Source of the DNA: Alcaligenaceae bacterium
GTDB lineage: Bacteria > Pseudomonadota > Gammaproteobacteria > Burkholderiales > Burkholderiaceae_B
Reading direction: 5' to 3'
Assembly (NCBI GenBank): GCA_947378965.1
Contig: CANCMG010000008.1
Span: forward strand, 1-64,000
Length of the DNA: 64,000 nt
Shown: positions 27,844 to 37,390 of the stretch, in pieces
Layout: each line of letters opens with the position of its first letter
How positions within the stretch are numbered: position 1 is the stretch's first letter
Translations under genes and position numbers: made by a program
Notes under the pieces: model-generated
Told to the model about the DNA's origin: nothing
Database searches by the model: none
Seen by the model: only the letters and a program-made list of their open reading frames with translations

Positions 27844-28548
27844 CTACGACAAATAACTATTCACCAACTCGCGGCTGTTTAAAAGCTCTTTGGCCTGACC
27901 TTGCATGGCGCAGGCGCCGTTACGAAGCACCAAGGCTCGGTCGGCGTATTCGAGCGCTAGCATCGCGACTTGCTCGACCAACAAAATCGCCAAGCCCTGA
28001 TCGGCTAAGCCTCGCAGAGTCGTCATAATCAACTGCACAATTTGTGGCGCTAAACCGAGCGAAGGCTCGTCTAGCATCAACACCTTGGGTTGCATCATTA
28101 AGCCACGAGCAATGGCCAGCATTTGTTGTTCGCCGCCGGATAGTGAACTGCCAGAAATTTTTTGACGTTTTTCAAGCACCGGAAACCGCTGCCATTGCTC
28201 TTGCATGCGTTGGGCAATGACGCTATGGCTTAAACCGATGTTGGTGGCGCCAATCGTGAGGTTGTCGCGTACCGATAGGCCTGGAATGATTTGGCGGCCC
28301 TGAGGGACGTGAATCAAGCCTGCGCGGGCGAGTTGATGGGCTTGAACCTTTTCGGTGCTTTTTCCATTAAACGAGATCGCGCCTGATTCAAGAGGCAAGA
28401 GGCCAGACAGTGCGCGTAGTAACGATGTTTTGCCAGCACCATTTGCACCGATCACGGCAAGCATCTCGCCCGGCCCTAAATCAAGGCTGATATTTCGTAG
28501 CACTTGATTGGCGCCAATGTTTGCGCAGAGGTCTTTTGCATGAATCAT
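27844..28548 (-). CDS. branched-chain amino acid-type ABC transporter ATP-binding protein (LivF-like)
   Basis: 234 aa; GANGAGKTSLLRALSGLLPLESG, LSGGEQQMLAIARGLM, MLDEPSLGLAP. Confidence 0.93.
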   Translation of the reverse strand: MIHAKDLCANIGANQVLRNISLDLGPGEMLAVIGANGAGKTSLLRALSGLLPLESGAISFNGKSTEKVQAHQLARAGLIHVPQGRQIIPGLSVRDNLTIGATNIGLSHSVIAQRMQEQWQRFPVLEKRQKISGSSLSGGEQQMLAIARGLMMQPKVLMLDEPSLGLAPQIVQLIMTTLRGLADQGLAILLVEQVAMLALEYADRALVLRNGACAMQGQAKELLNSRELVNSYLS

Positions 28549-28648
28549 CTTCCGATCCTCAGGTTCGGGCAGGAGCTGACTATTAGCTGGTCAAAACATT
28601 TGTAAAGAGGACAATTATTTTTGAATACTCTGTTGACGCTCATCGCGA

Positions 28649-30622
28649 TCATTTTTTCGCTCCAGTGCCAAGATAGGCTTCTATCACCTCTGGATTATTC
28701 TGGATCTCAGCCGGCGTACCGCAAGCAATCAGTTTGCCAAAGTTCAAGACACTAATGGTGTCGCATACCGACATCACGAATTCCATGTTGTGCTCGACTA
28801 ACAAGATGGTGATGCCGTGCTCGCGTAGTTTACGGATAACTTGCGCAATCGCTTTGGCCTCTTGGGTATTCATCCCTGCAATCGGTTCATCCAACAACAG
28901 CATTTTTGGCCGCTGTGCAATCGCACGTGCAAGCTCAATGAGTTTGCGATGGCCATAGGGTAGTTGTGTCGGTAGGCGATCGGCAAACTGTGCAAGCCCA
29001 AAAAATTCTAAGATGGCAAAGGCCTCTTTGCGTTCGTCCCCTTCGAGTTCACCGCCTGACAACCACGTGACAAAATCTTTGCCGTATGAATGTTTGTGCG
29101 CAATCCCTAACAACACGTTGTCGAGCACCGAGACGCCTTCGATGAGCTGAAGGTTTTGAAAGGTGCGCGCTAAACCTAAGTTGGCGCGCTTGGCAATATC
29201 CATTGAAGACAGATCAAGGTCGCCCAAGTGAATCGAGCCTTCATCGGCGCGGTAAATGCCAGCAATCATGTTGATGATGGTTGATTTTCCGGCGCCATTG
29301 GGGCCGATCAAACCGTGAATTGTGTTTGGCTTGACCTCGACTGAGACTTGATCAACGGCTTTCAGTCCGCTGTAGCTTTTGCTGATGCCTTGTACGCTTA
29401 ACGAGGTATTGCTGTTTTGCTGAACAGGTAAGGCGCTTGTGTTTGAGGTGGCTAAGCCCACTAGCGCGCCGCTTTCAGAGGTGCTCTTGGCCGCACCACC
29501 GTTTGCAACTGCTCCGGCGGTAAAGTTGTCTGTGATGTCGGTAGTACCACCTGCACCAATGCTAGCGAGTGTGGCTGCGTTTGTACCGCCACCGTGTTGC
29601 CCAGACTGACTGTCACCGTTTTGCCCTGATTTGACGGCGACGTTGCCGGCGCCCCCTTTGAAACGCTGCGTCAGGCTACCAATCACACCCGCTGCACCTT
29701 TTGGAAACGCCAGTAGCACGATCAACAAGATCGCGCCATAAATCAGCAAGCCATACTTATCAATACCTGCGATGACTTCAACAATCGCCAGCAAGATCAG
29801 GGTTCCAAGCAGTGGGCCGGTCTTTGTGCCCAGGCCACCGACAACCGTGGCAATCAAAAAGGCAATACTCAAGCGTACCGAAAAAGCGTCACTACCCACA
29901 TAGCCTGATTGATGTGCGAAAAACGCACCACCTAAACCGGCTAGCGCGGCAGCAAAGGCAAAGATGGCAGCTTTCCATAAGCTGACTTCAACACCCACAG
30001 ATGCGGCAAAGACTTCTGATTCGCGAATGGCGCGCAGGTTGCGCCCGAGCCGACTTTGATTGATAAAGTCGGCCAGCAGCTGTACCACAATCAGACTTGC
30101 ACCCGACACGTAAAAGAACACCGTGGCAGACATTTTAGGAAAGCCAAGATCAAGGCTTGGCACCCCTGACAAGCCCATCGCGCCGCCGGTCAGGCTAATC
30201 CAGCGTTGCCCGATAATATCCAGAATGTAGCCAACGGCGAGCGTGGTCATCGCTAGATATAAACCACGAGTGCGCAACGCAAAGACCCCCACCAAACCGC
30301 CACCTACTGCGGCAATCAATACCCCAAAGGTGATCGACAGCGGCACAGGCCAGCCCAGCTTAAGCGAGGTTAGCGCAGAGCCATACGCCCCTAATGCATA
30401 GAACCCAGCCTGGCCAATCGACATTTGGCCAGACAGCCCTAGCAACAGATTCAAACCCGTGACCGCAATCGCAGTATAAAAAAACGTTTGCGCCAAAAAA
30501 ATATAGAACCCGTTGACGGGTAGCCAGGGCAATAACAAAAATACTGCAATCGCAACGGCATATGGCAAACGATTTGAGGGGCGCGCTTGCAACGTGCGCG
30601 CCTGCAGAGTGTTATCTGACAT
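28649..30622 (-). CDS. fused LivM-like permease + LivG-like ATP-binding protein
   Basis: Probable start MSDNTLQARTLQ at 30622. N-terminal LivM-like permease, roughly 90-aa Gly/Ala/Ser/Thr-rich linker, then LivG-like ATPase (GLIGPNGAGKST, LPYGHRKLIELARAIA, LLLDEPIAGMN). Confidence 0.92.
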   Translation of the reverse strand: MSDNTLQARTLQARPSNRLPYAVAIAVFLLLPWLPVNGFYIFLAQTFFYTAIAVTGLNLLLGLSGQMSIGQAGFYALGAYGSALTSLKLGWPVPLSITFGVLIAAVGGGLVGVFALRTRGLYLAMTTLAVGYILDIIGQRWISLTGGAMGLSGVPSLDLGFPKMSATVFFYVSGASLIVVQLLADFINQSRLGRNLRAIRESEVFAASVGVEVSLWKAAIFAFAAALAGLGGAFFAHQSGYVGSDAFSVRLSIAFLIATVVGGLGTKTGPLLGTLILLAIVEVIAGIDKYGLLIYGAILLIVLLAFPKGAAGVIGSLTQRFKGGAGNVAVKSGQNGDSQSGQHGGGTNAATLASIGAGGTTDITDNFTAGAVANGGAAKSTSESGALVGLATSNTSALPVQQNSNTSLSVQGISKSYSGLKAVDQVSVEVKPNTIHGLIGPNGAGKSTIINMIAGIYRADEGSIHLGDLDLSSMDIAKRANLGLARTFQNLQLIEGVSVLDNVLLGIAHKHSYGKDFVTWLSGGELEGDERKEAFAILEFFGLAQFADRLPTQLPYGHRKLIELARAIAQRPKMLLLDEPIAGMNTQEAKAIAQVIRKLREHGITILLVEHNMEFVMSVCDTISVLNFGKLIACGTPAEIQNNPEVIEAYLGTGAKK

Positions 30623-31511
30623 CTGCGCTCCTCTCTGAAAACAGACCAGAAGGTTTGATCGCAATAATGATCAAGGCCGCAAGCAGAGGGTATAAGTCAC
30701 CAAAGCCAGAATCAACATAATTTGAAAGCGATTCGAATACGCCAAACAAAATCCCACCGATCAAGATACCCACCGGGTTCGCAAAACCGCCAATTGCCGC
30801 CACGATCAAGGCTTTAATCGTAAGCACCAAGCCCATTTGCGGATTGATGGTGACGATCGGGCCGATTAGTACGCCGGCGACTGCAGCTAAGATCGAGGCA
30901 ATCACAAACACCCCAACCTTAACGCGATTGGTGTGAATGCCCAACAGCACGGCTGCCTCTGGATTAAAAGCGACTGCCTGAATTGCCTTGCCCCAGCGTG
31001 AATGAAACATAAAACCGTAAAAGAGGCCGACGATTAACACCGCGGCCACAATCACTAAAATCTCTTCTAAGAACAATCCTGCACCCAAGACCTGTACGAC
31101 CTCGTCACGCTTTGAGCTAAACAGTGGTGCTGAATATTGTGAAGTTTTTCCAAAGCCAAGCTCGATCACGTTTTGTAAGATCAATGCGACGCCTGCGGTC
31201 GTGAGCATCCACGAATAGGCGCCAATCAAGGTATCTTTTTTGCGATCAAGGGGTCGAATCGCCACGCGATCTAAGAGCCAGCCCATCACAGCCAGAATGA
31301 CCAGAACCGCGACAACGGCTAAGCCAAGTGGGATATCGAGCTTGCGAAACAGTAAGAGCAAAAATGCCCCGACCATTAAAAAGTCGCCTTGCCCGAAGTT
31401 GACGCGATGGGTCGTGAGGTGTGTGATGTAGAGGCCAAGCGCGACGAGGACGTAAATCGCCCCCATCGCCAGGCCGCCCGACAACACCTGGATCAGGTTG
31501 CCGAGCTCCAT
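30612..31511 (-). CDS. branched-chain amino acid-type ABC transporter permease (LivH-like)
   Basis: 299 aa; LSGGLAMGAIYVLVALGLYITHLTTHRVNFGQGDFLMVGAF. Confidence 0.92.
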   Translation of the reverse strand: MELGNLIQVLSGGLAMGAIYVLVALGLYITHLTTHRVNFGQGDFLMVGAFLLLLFRKLDIPLGLAVVAVLVILAVMGWLLDRVAIRPLDRKKDTLIGAYSWMLTTAGVALILQNVIELGFGKTSQYSAPLFSSKRDEVVQVLGAGLFLEEILVIVAAVLIVGLFYGFMFHSRWGKAIQAVAFNPEAAVLLGIHTNRVKVGVFVIASILAAVAGVLIGPIVTINPQMGLVLTIKALIVAAIGGFANPVGILIGGILFGVFESLSNYVDSGFGDLYPLLAALIIIAIKPSGLFSERSADVR

Positions 31512-31512
31512 C

Positions 31513-32655
31513 TTAGTATTTCAAACGGGTTACAACACCATTTTTCCAGACGCCTAAGAAGACGTTTTCGTAGTCAAGGCATTCGTGATCTGAGGTGCTA
31601 AACGGTTTGGCTGGTGTGGCCGAAACAGCTTCAATGCCAGAGATGTTTTCGATAGCATTGCGAATGGCTTCAGGGTCTGCCTTACCGACCTGATCAACGG
31701 CCTTAAAGACGATTTGCGCAGCGTCGTAACCAAGCGAGGTCACGACAGGCCAACGATATTCTTTACCGTATTCTTTCTGCATGCGTTCATCAAAGCTTTT
31801 AGCGCGTGGCGTGCCAACATCGAGTGCCTGGCCCATGACTGTGCCTTCGATGGCGTCTTTGCCCACAATTTCAAGAACCTTTTGTGAGGACAAGCCCCAG
31901 TTACCCGCAACAACTGGCTTGTAGTTAATACGTGGCATGGGGCGGAAAGGCAATTCAAACGATTCGTGAAAGTTTAAAACCAATTCGGCTTTTGCATCAC
32001 GCAGTTTGACCATCTGTGGGGTCAGGTCGTTGACGCCTGGCGCTGCAGCTTCAATCGCGACCAACTCGACACCATGCTTTTTGAGACCCTCTTGAATCTC
32101 TTTGGCTGCGAAGTTGCCGTAGCCCGTAGTTGAGTGCACTAAGCCGATACGTTTGAAGGTTTTTGCGCCCCAGTCAAGCATCTGATCGATCTGAAACTTT
32201 TCAACCATCGAGCATCTGAAAATATAGCTGGGCTTTTCGTTAATGAACTGAGTCGTAATGTTGGTGGCGATGCCAGGCCCCGCCATCAGTGGGATCCCGG
32301 CTTTTTGCAAGATCGGTGCCATCGCCAGCACGTTGCCGCTACTCACGGTACCGATCACGACTGGGACTTTGTCATTTTGGATCAGACGTTGCGCTAAAGA
32401 CACTGCGCGTTGCGGATTGGCTTCGTCGTCGTAGACGATCAGTTCAATTTTTGTCTTGCCACCAGCTGCTTGATAATCTTTGAGGGCAAGCTTAATACCC
32501 TGTAGGTACGATTCGCCAAAGTCAACGATCGCAGGTGGGCCGCTCAGGCCTTGGATGACCCCCACTTTGACTTGCGCCAGTGAGGTGGCTGCACAGGTAA
32601 TCAAGGCTGAGGCGAGTGCAGCTTGCCAGATGCTATGTTTGAAGCTTGTCTTCAT
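31513..32655 (-). CDS. ABC transporter substrate-binding protein (LivJ/LivK-like, periplasmic binding protein 6 type)
   Basis: Signal peptide; VKVGVIQGLSGPPAIVDFGESYLQGIKLALKDYQAAGG. Confidence 0.9.
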   Translation of the reverse strand: MKTSFKHSIWQAALASALITCAATSLAQVKVGVIQGLSGPPAIVDFGESYLQGIKLALKDYQAAGGKTKIELIVYDDEANPQRAVSLAQRLIQNDKVPVVIGTVSSGNVLAMAPILQKAGIPLMAGPGIATNITTQFINEKPSYIFRCSMVEKFQIDQMLDWGAKTFKRIGLVHSTTGYGNFAAKEIQEGLKKHGVELVAIEAAAPGVNDLTPQMVKLRDAKAELVLNFHESFELPFRPMPRINYKPVVAGNWGLSSQKVLEIVGKDAIEGTVMGQALDVGTPRAKSFDERMQKEYGKEYRWPVVTSLGYDAAQIVFKAVDQVGKADPEAIRNAIENISGIEAVSATPAKPFSTSDHECLDYENVFLGVWKNGVVTRLKY

Positions 32656-32700
32656 TTTTTTGTCTCCGGATTGAAATCTTGTGTTTCATCAGCCCAACTA

Positions 32701-32933
32701 CGCTTTCTCTTCTGCTAGGCTAGATGCATATGCAAAACTTTATTTGTATCTTGCCTGCTGCGATTTTTGTCTATTAGGCAAGATGCTTCTCTAAAACTTT
32801 ATTTTTATCAGGCCTGATGGGATTTTCATTTATTAGGCAAGATGCTTCTCTAAAACTTTATTTTTATCAGGCCTACTGTGTTTTTCGATTATCTAGCCTG
32901 ACGCTTGCACAAAACTCTACTATGATTTTTCAC
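32701..32933. repeat. 4-copy imperfect 60-bp tandem repeat upstream of the LIV transporter operon
   Basis: Units 32701-32760, 32761-32820, 32821-32880, 32881-32933; core tattaggcaagatgcttctctaaaactttatttttatcaggcct. Confidence 0.93.
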
Positions 32934-32945
32934 AAATACATACCC

Positions 32946-33740
32946 CTAATTACCCTTAAAGTTTGCGTCGCGGCGCTCTTTAAACGAGGTGACGCCTTCT
33001 TCAAGGTCGGCAGTAAACGCCACATCCCTAAACGAACGTGACTCCCATTTCAGGGCCTCGTCCATGTTCATACCCATTGAGCGACGCACCACCTCTTTGG
33101 CAAAGCGGTGCGACAAGGGCGCACGGGTGGCAAGCATGGTGGCGTAATCTAAGCTCTTTTGTAGCAACTCGGCTTGTGGGTAAATGCGATTGACCAAGCC
33201 GATGCGATAGGCGTGTTCAGCATCAACGCGTTCACCCGATAAGATGATCTCCATCGCGTGACCCATGCCAACGATCTGCGGCAAACGAATCAAGCCACCA
33301 TCGCAAGCATGAAACCCCCACTTAGCGTCTTGCAGGGCAAACTCAGCGTTAGGTGAGCAAAAGCGTAGATCGCAGGCGAGAGACAATTCGAAGCCGCCCG
33401 AAATCGCAAAACCGTTTACCGCTGCGACAATAGGTTTATCGATATCAAGGTTGCGCGTGATGCCGCCAAAACCGGGCCCGTTGGTATATTTTTTACGAAA
33501 CTCTTGCGCTGGTGCGCGGGCAAAATCGATGGTGTAATTTTTTAAGTCAGCGCCTGCACAAAACGCTTTGTCGCCCGCGCCTGTAATCACTGCGGCGCGC
33601 GCCGAATCATCATTGTCAAACTCGTGCCATACGGCCACCAATTCATCATTCGCCGCAAAATTTAACGAGTTCATTTTGTCAGCGCGGTTGATGGTGATCA
33701 GTCGCACTGAGCCGTGCTTTTCATAAGAAATATCAGACAT
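32946..33740 (-). CDS. enoyl-CoA hydratase/isomerase family protein
   Basis: 264 aa; ITGAGDKAFCAGADLKNY, AAVNGFAISGGFELSLACDLRF. Confidence 0.93.
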   Translation of the reverse strand: MSDISYEKHGSVRLITINRADKMNSLNFAANDELVAVWHEFDNDDSARAAVITGAGDKAFCAGADLKNYTIDFARAPAQEFRKKYTNGPGFGGITRNLDIDKPIVAAVNGFAISGGFELSLACDLRFCSPNAEFALQDAKWGFHACDGGLIRLPQIVGMGHAMEIILSGERVDAEHAYRIGLVNRIYPQAELLQKSLDYATMLATRAPLSHRFAKEVVRRSMGMNMDEALKWESRSFRDVAFTADLEEGVTSFKERRDANFKGN

Positions 33741-34101
33741 TCTTTTGCACTCTAAAGGTAGGGGTGACAGGGGCCGTCGGCTCGGTCACGGTGGTGGGTA
33801 CGGCAACGACACGGTCGCCCAACTGATCGCCTTCTTCTGGCAAAAAGCGGCCGGTGACCCGAAAGCCGTTATCCAGATCAAAGACGCCCACGTGATACAT
33901 GCCGTCGGCCTTAAAACGTAAGGGGGGTTTGCGCACGGTGGTCCAACTCACCAACTTGCCGACACCAGCAATCTGTACTGGATTCATTTCACTGGCCAAG
34001 CATTTTGCGCAGGTGTTGATACAAGCTGCATCCAAGGTGCCGCATTTGGTGCATTGGTGAAAGGTCAGCAGCTCTGGCTTAAAAAGGGTTGCGTTCGACA
34101 T
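33733..34101 (-). CDS. Zn-ribbon/OB-fold protein (DUF35 family), thiolase partner
   Basis: 122 aa; CTKCG...CAKCL zinc ribbon followed by an OB-fold-like segment. Confidence 0.82.
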   Translation of the reverse strand: MSNATLFKPELLTFHQCTKCGTLDAACINTCAKCLASEMNPVQIAGVGKLVSWTTVRKPPLRFKADGMYHVGVFDLDNGFRVTGRFLPEEGDQLGDRVVAVPTTVTEPTAPVTPTFRVQKNV

Positions 34102-34103
34102 GA

Positions 34104-35264
34104 TTAATCGCGCCCTAAAATGTTCACCGTGCAGGCAACGCCGGTACCACCCAGGTTATGCGTCATGCCGATGCGCGCATTGGCGACTTGATTGGTGTGT
34201 TCGCCACGCAACTGTTTGACAACTTCGTAGATTTGCCCGATACCGGTTGCGCCCACGGGGTGCCCTTTGGCCAACAAACCACCGCTTGGATTGATTGCAA
34301 CATCACCTTGCATGCCGGTGCGGCCTTCGGCAGCCCACTTGCCACCCAGCCCACGAGGCACTAAACCTAAGTCTTCGCTGTCGATAATCTCGGCGATCGA
34401 AAAGCAGTCATGCAATTCGCAAACGTCAATATCTTTGGCTTTTAGCCCCGCTTGCTCATACGCCTTTTGTGCGGCAGTGACGGTGGCTTCAAACGAGCAC
34501 AGATCAGGGTGATTGGCGATGCGGGGTGAGCCGCTGGTTTGAGCCGAGGCCAACACGCGGATTTTGTTTTGTCGTGCCTGGCTCGATAACAAAGGCTCTG
34601 CGCACAATACGATCGCTGCGGCACCATCGCTGGCGGGGCAGCAGTCAAACATTTGTAAGGGGTCAGCGATCATGGCTGACGCACAGATTTGTTCAAGGGT
34701 CAGTGACGCACCCATTTGCGCCAGTGGGTTCTTCAAACCATTAGCTTTGTTTTTGATCACGACTGAGGCAATATCTTCACGCGTCGTGCCGTACTGATTG
34801 GCGTGGATACGCCAGGCCATGCCAAACAACCCCGGAAACGTCAGGCCACTCGGCCCATCGTTTTCATTATCCATCGCGCAGTTCAAGGCCGAGGTCACTT
34901 CAGCGGTTGAGGCGTGAGTCATTTTCTCAACGCCCACCACCATCACGGCGTCGCACATGCCGCTCGCGATCGCGATCCAGGCGTGCCTGAAGGCGATGCC
35001 GCCCGAGGCGCAGGCCCCTTCGACCTTGGTGCAAGGGATATTGCCCAAACCCAAGCGCTCGCCCACGATGCCGGCCAAGACTTCTTTGCCGTTCAGGGGG
35101 CCGCTGATGAAGTTACCTAAATACAAGGCACCGATGCGCGCGCGGTCGATGCCTGATTCAACGATGGCGCGTGCGGCAGCCTCAACCGCAAGCGATTCAA
35201 TCGGTGTGGCGATATGCTTGCCAAAGGTGGTTGAGCCGATACCCGCTACAAAGACGTCACGCAT
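34104..35264 (-). CDS. thiolase family protein (SCP2-like, canonical catalytic residues present)
   Basis: 386 aa; VEGACASGGIAFRHAW, ELHDCFSIAE, NPSGGLLAKGHPVGATGIGQIYE. Confidence 0.92.
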   Translation of the reverse strand: MRDVFVAGIGSTTFGKHIATPIESLAVEAAARAIVESGIDRARIGALYLGNFISGPLNGKEVLAGIVGERLGLGNIPCTKVEGACASGGIAFRHAWIAIASGMCDAVMVVGVEKMTHASTAEVTSALNCAMDNENDGPSGLTFPGLFGMAWRIHANQYGTTREDIASVVIKNKANGLKNPLAQMGASLTLEQICASAMIADPLQMFDCCPASDGAAAIVLCAEPLLSSQARQNKIRVLASAQTSGSPRIANHPDLCSFEATVTAAQKAYEQAGLKAKDIDVCELHDCFSIAEIIDSEDLGLVPRGLGGKWAAEGRTGMQGDVAINPSGGLLAKGHPVGATGIGQIYEVVKQLRGEHTNQVANARIGMTHNLGGTGVACTVNILGRD

Positions 35265-35266
35265 GA

Positions 35267-36790
35267 TTATTTTCCTTTGGCGAGTTGCTTACGCAGCTCT
35301 GTTTTTAAAATCTTTCCGTAATTGTTTTTTGGTAGATCGTCACTAAAGAAGTATTCGCGTGGACGTTTAAAACGCGCCATGTTGTCCAGACACAAAGTAT
35401 CCATTTCATCGGTGGTGATCGTCATGCCAGGTTTGACCACCACAAAGGCAACGGGCTCTTCGCCCAGGTCCGGTTCTTCGCGACCCACCACTGAAACCTC
35501 TGCCAAGGCAGGGTGACGTAACAGCACTTCTTCGATCTCACGCGGATAAATATTTGAACCACCGCGAATGATCATATCTTTTGAGCGATCACGCAGTGTC
35601 AGGTAACCCTTGGCATCCATGGTGCCGATGTCGCCTGTCCAGAGCCAGCCGTCTTTGATGGCTGAAGCAGTGGCTTTGGGGTTGTTCCAGTAGCCCAGCA
35701 TACGGGTATCGCTGCGTGACACCACTTCGCCAAGTTCGTCTGGTGGCAACTCTTTCCCGTCTTCACCGACCACGCGTACTTCGACACCGGTGCGTGCTGT
35801 GCCGCAAGACGCTAGGCGCGCCATGTGCGCCTCATCACGCGGCCCTTCGTGATCCAGCTTGGATAATGCGGTCATGGTCATGGGGCTTTCGCCTTGTCCA
35901 TAAATTTGTACCAGGCGTGGTCCAAGTAAATCGAGTGTCTGCACCAAATCGCTGACATACATTGGGCCGCCACCATAAAACACGGTCAGCAGATTACCCG
36001 CTGGGTTCTTGATGCCTTCGGCTGAGCGAATCATGCGCGACAGCATGGTGGGCGCAGCAAACAAGGTGACGTCTGGATACTGCTGCAAGGCTTCAAAGGC
36101 TATATCCGTACTAAAGATTGCTTCAATCACTTGATGCCCACCGCCAAATAAATGTGGCAGGGCATAGAGGCCAGCGCCATGCGAGAGCGGTGCCACATGC
36201 AACATGGTTTGACCGGGTCGCACGCAATCGACATCGGCACCGTATTGCAAGCTCATCGTGATGAGATTGCGGTGCGACAGCATCGCGCCCTTGGGGACGC
36301 CGGTAGTACCACTTGTATAAAAAATCCAGGCAAGATCATCGGGCAGCATTGAGGCGCAAGGCACAGGGGCCGAGCGTACATAGCCTTCGTAGGCGTCATC
36401 ATCCACTACGATGATTTGTCGCTGACCAGGCAAATCGGCAAGTGCTTCAGCCAACCCTGCATACAAAGCGGCGCTCGTAAAAATCACCGCAGCACCAGAA
36501 TCTAACGCAATCGGCTTGACCTCGCGCGGATGCAGTTTCGCGTTCACTGGCACCGCACAGAGCCCTGCGGTCCAGGTGGCAAACAGCACCTCAAAAAAGG
36601 CGTTACGGTTTTCCATGCACAGGATTACGCGCGCGCCGAGTGCAAGATGCAGAGTGTTTAACAAGCCACCGGCTAGGCCGTGCACACGCTGCGCGAGTTG
36701 GCCATAGGTCAGTGTTTGTTTGCCGCAGGTGAGCGCACGAAGCTCAGGATGACTGAGAGCACGTGAGAGAAAGGATTTTGCAATATTCAT
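35267..36790 (-). CDS. AMP-dependent acyl-CoA synthetase/ligase
   Basis: 507 aa; YTSGTTGVPKGAMLSHRN, QIYGQGESPMT, LWTGDIGTMDAKGYLTLRDRSKDMIIRGGSNIYPREIEE. Confidence 0.94.
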   Translation of the reverse strand: MNIAKSFLSRALSHPELRALTCGKQTLTYGQLAQRVHGLAGGLLNTLHLALGARVILCMENRNAFFEVLFATWTAGLCAVPVNAKLHPREVKPIALDSGAAVIFTSAALYAGLAEALADLPGQRQIIVVDDDAYEGYVRSAPVPCASMLPDDLAWIFYTSGTTGVPKGAMLSHRNLITMSLQYGADVDCVRPGQTMLHVAPLSHGAGLYALPHLFGGGHQVIEAIFSTDIAFEALQQYPDVTLFAAPTMLSRMIRSAEGIKNPAGNLLTVFYGGGPMYVSDLVQTLDLLGPRLVQIYGQGESPMTMTALSKLDHEGPRDEAHMARLASCGTARTGVEVRVVGEDGKELPPDELGEVVSRSDTRMLGYWNNPKATASAIKDGWLWTGDIGTMDAKGYLTLRDRSKDMIIRGGSNIYPREIEEVLLRHPALAEVSVVGREEPDLGEEPVAFVVVKPGMTITTDEMDTLCLDNMARFKRPREYFFSDDLPKNNYGKILKTELRKQLAKGK

Positions 36791-36945
36791 CAGACTTTTT
36801 AATTATTTTGAAAAGTTCAGCTTAGAGGGTTGTCGCCTCAGATGATCATATCGCAAAAAAACGAGATTGCATGTTTGTTGCTTTTTGTAGCGAAGATGGC
36901 GGAGTGGGCGGTGACTGGCTCGTTAGCATCCTCTCTAAAAACAAG

Positions 36946-37017
36946 TCACCGCAAAGTTTTTCAGTGCTTTCACCGCAAAGTTTTTCAGTGCTTTCACCAC
37001 AAAGTTTTTCAGTGCTT
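36946..37017. repeat. 3-copy 24-bp tandem repeat downstream of the min operon
   Basis: tcaccgcaaagtttttcagtgctt x2 (36946-36969, 36970-36993) and tcaccacaaagtttttcagtgctt (36994-37017), followed by a degenerate partial copy. Confidence 0.95.
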
Positions 37018-37051
37018 TAAGCGCAAACTTAACGGTTTGCCAAAGCTATAT

Positions 37052-37096
37052 AAAAAACCCCAAAAAATTGAACGAGTCTTCAAGTTTTGGGGTTGT
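37052..37096 (-). terminator. Rho-independent terminator downstream of minE
   Basis: On the minus strand: AACCCCAAAA...loop...TTTTGGGGTT followed by TTTTATA. Confidence 0.7.
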
Positions 37097-37132
37097 TCTA
37101 AGCTGCTACGCTTTTGAGCTTTGAGTAAAGCT

Positions 37133-37390
37133 TTATCGCTGCGGCATCTCGATTTTGACTTCAAGCACTTCAAGACTGTCTTGTCGTTCGAGACTAACCT
37201 TGATGTCATCGGGATTGATTTTGACGTACTTCGAAATGACTGCAATCAGTTCGCGTTGCAGGGCTGGCAGGTAGTCGGGTGTTGCACTATGCCCCCCGCG
37301 CTCGTGGGCCAAAATAATCTGCAGACGCTCTTTAGCAACGCTGGCGGTCTTTTTCTTCTCGCCAAGCAAAAAAGACAGAAAAGACATCAT
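37133..37390 (-). CDS. minE: cell division topological specificity factor MinE
   Basis: 85 aa; [33 protein letters not shown]; adjacent to minD. Confidence 0.96.
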   Translation of the reverse strand: MMSFLSFLLGEKKKTASVAKERLQIILAHERGGHSATPDYLPALQRELIAVISKYVKINPDDIKVSLERQDSLEVLEVKIEMPQR

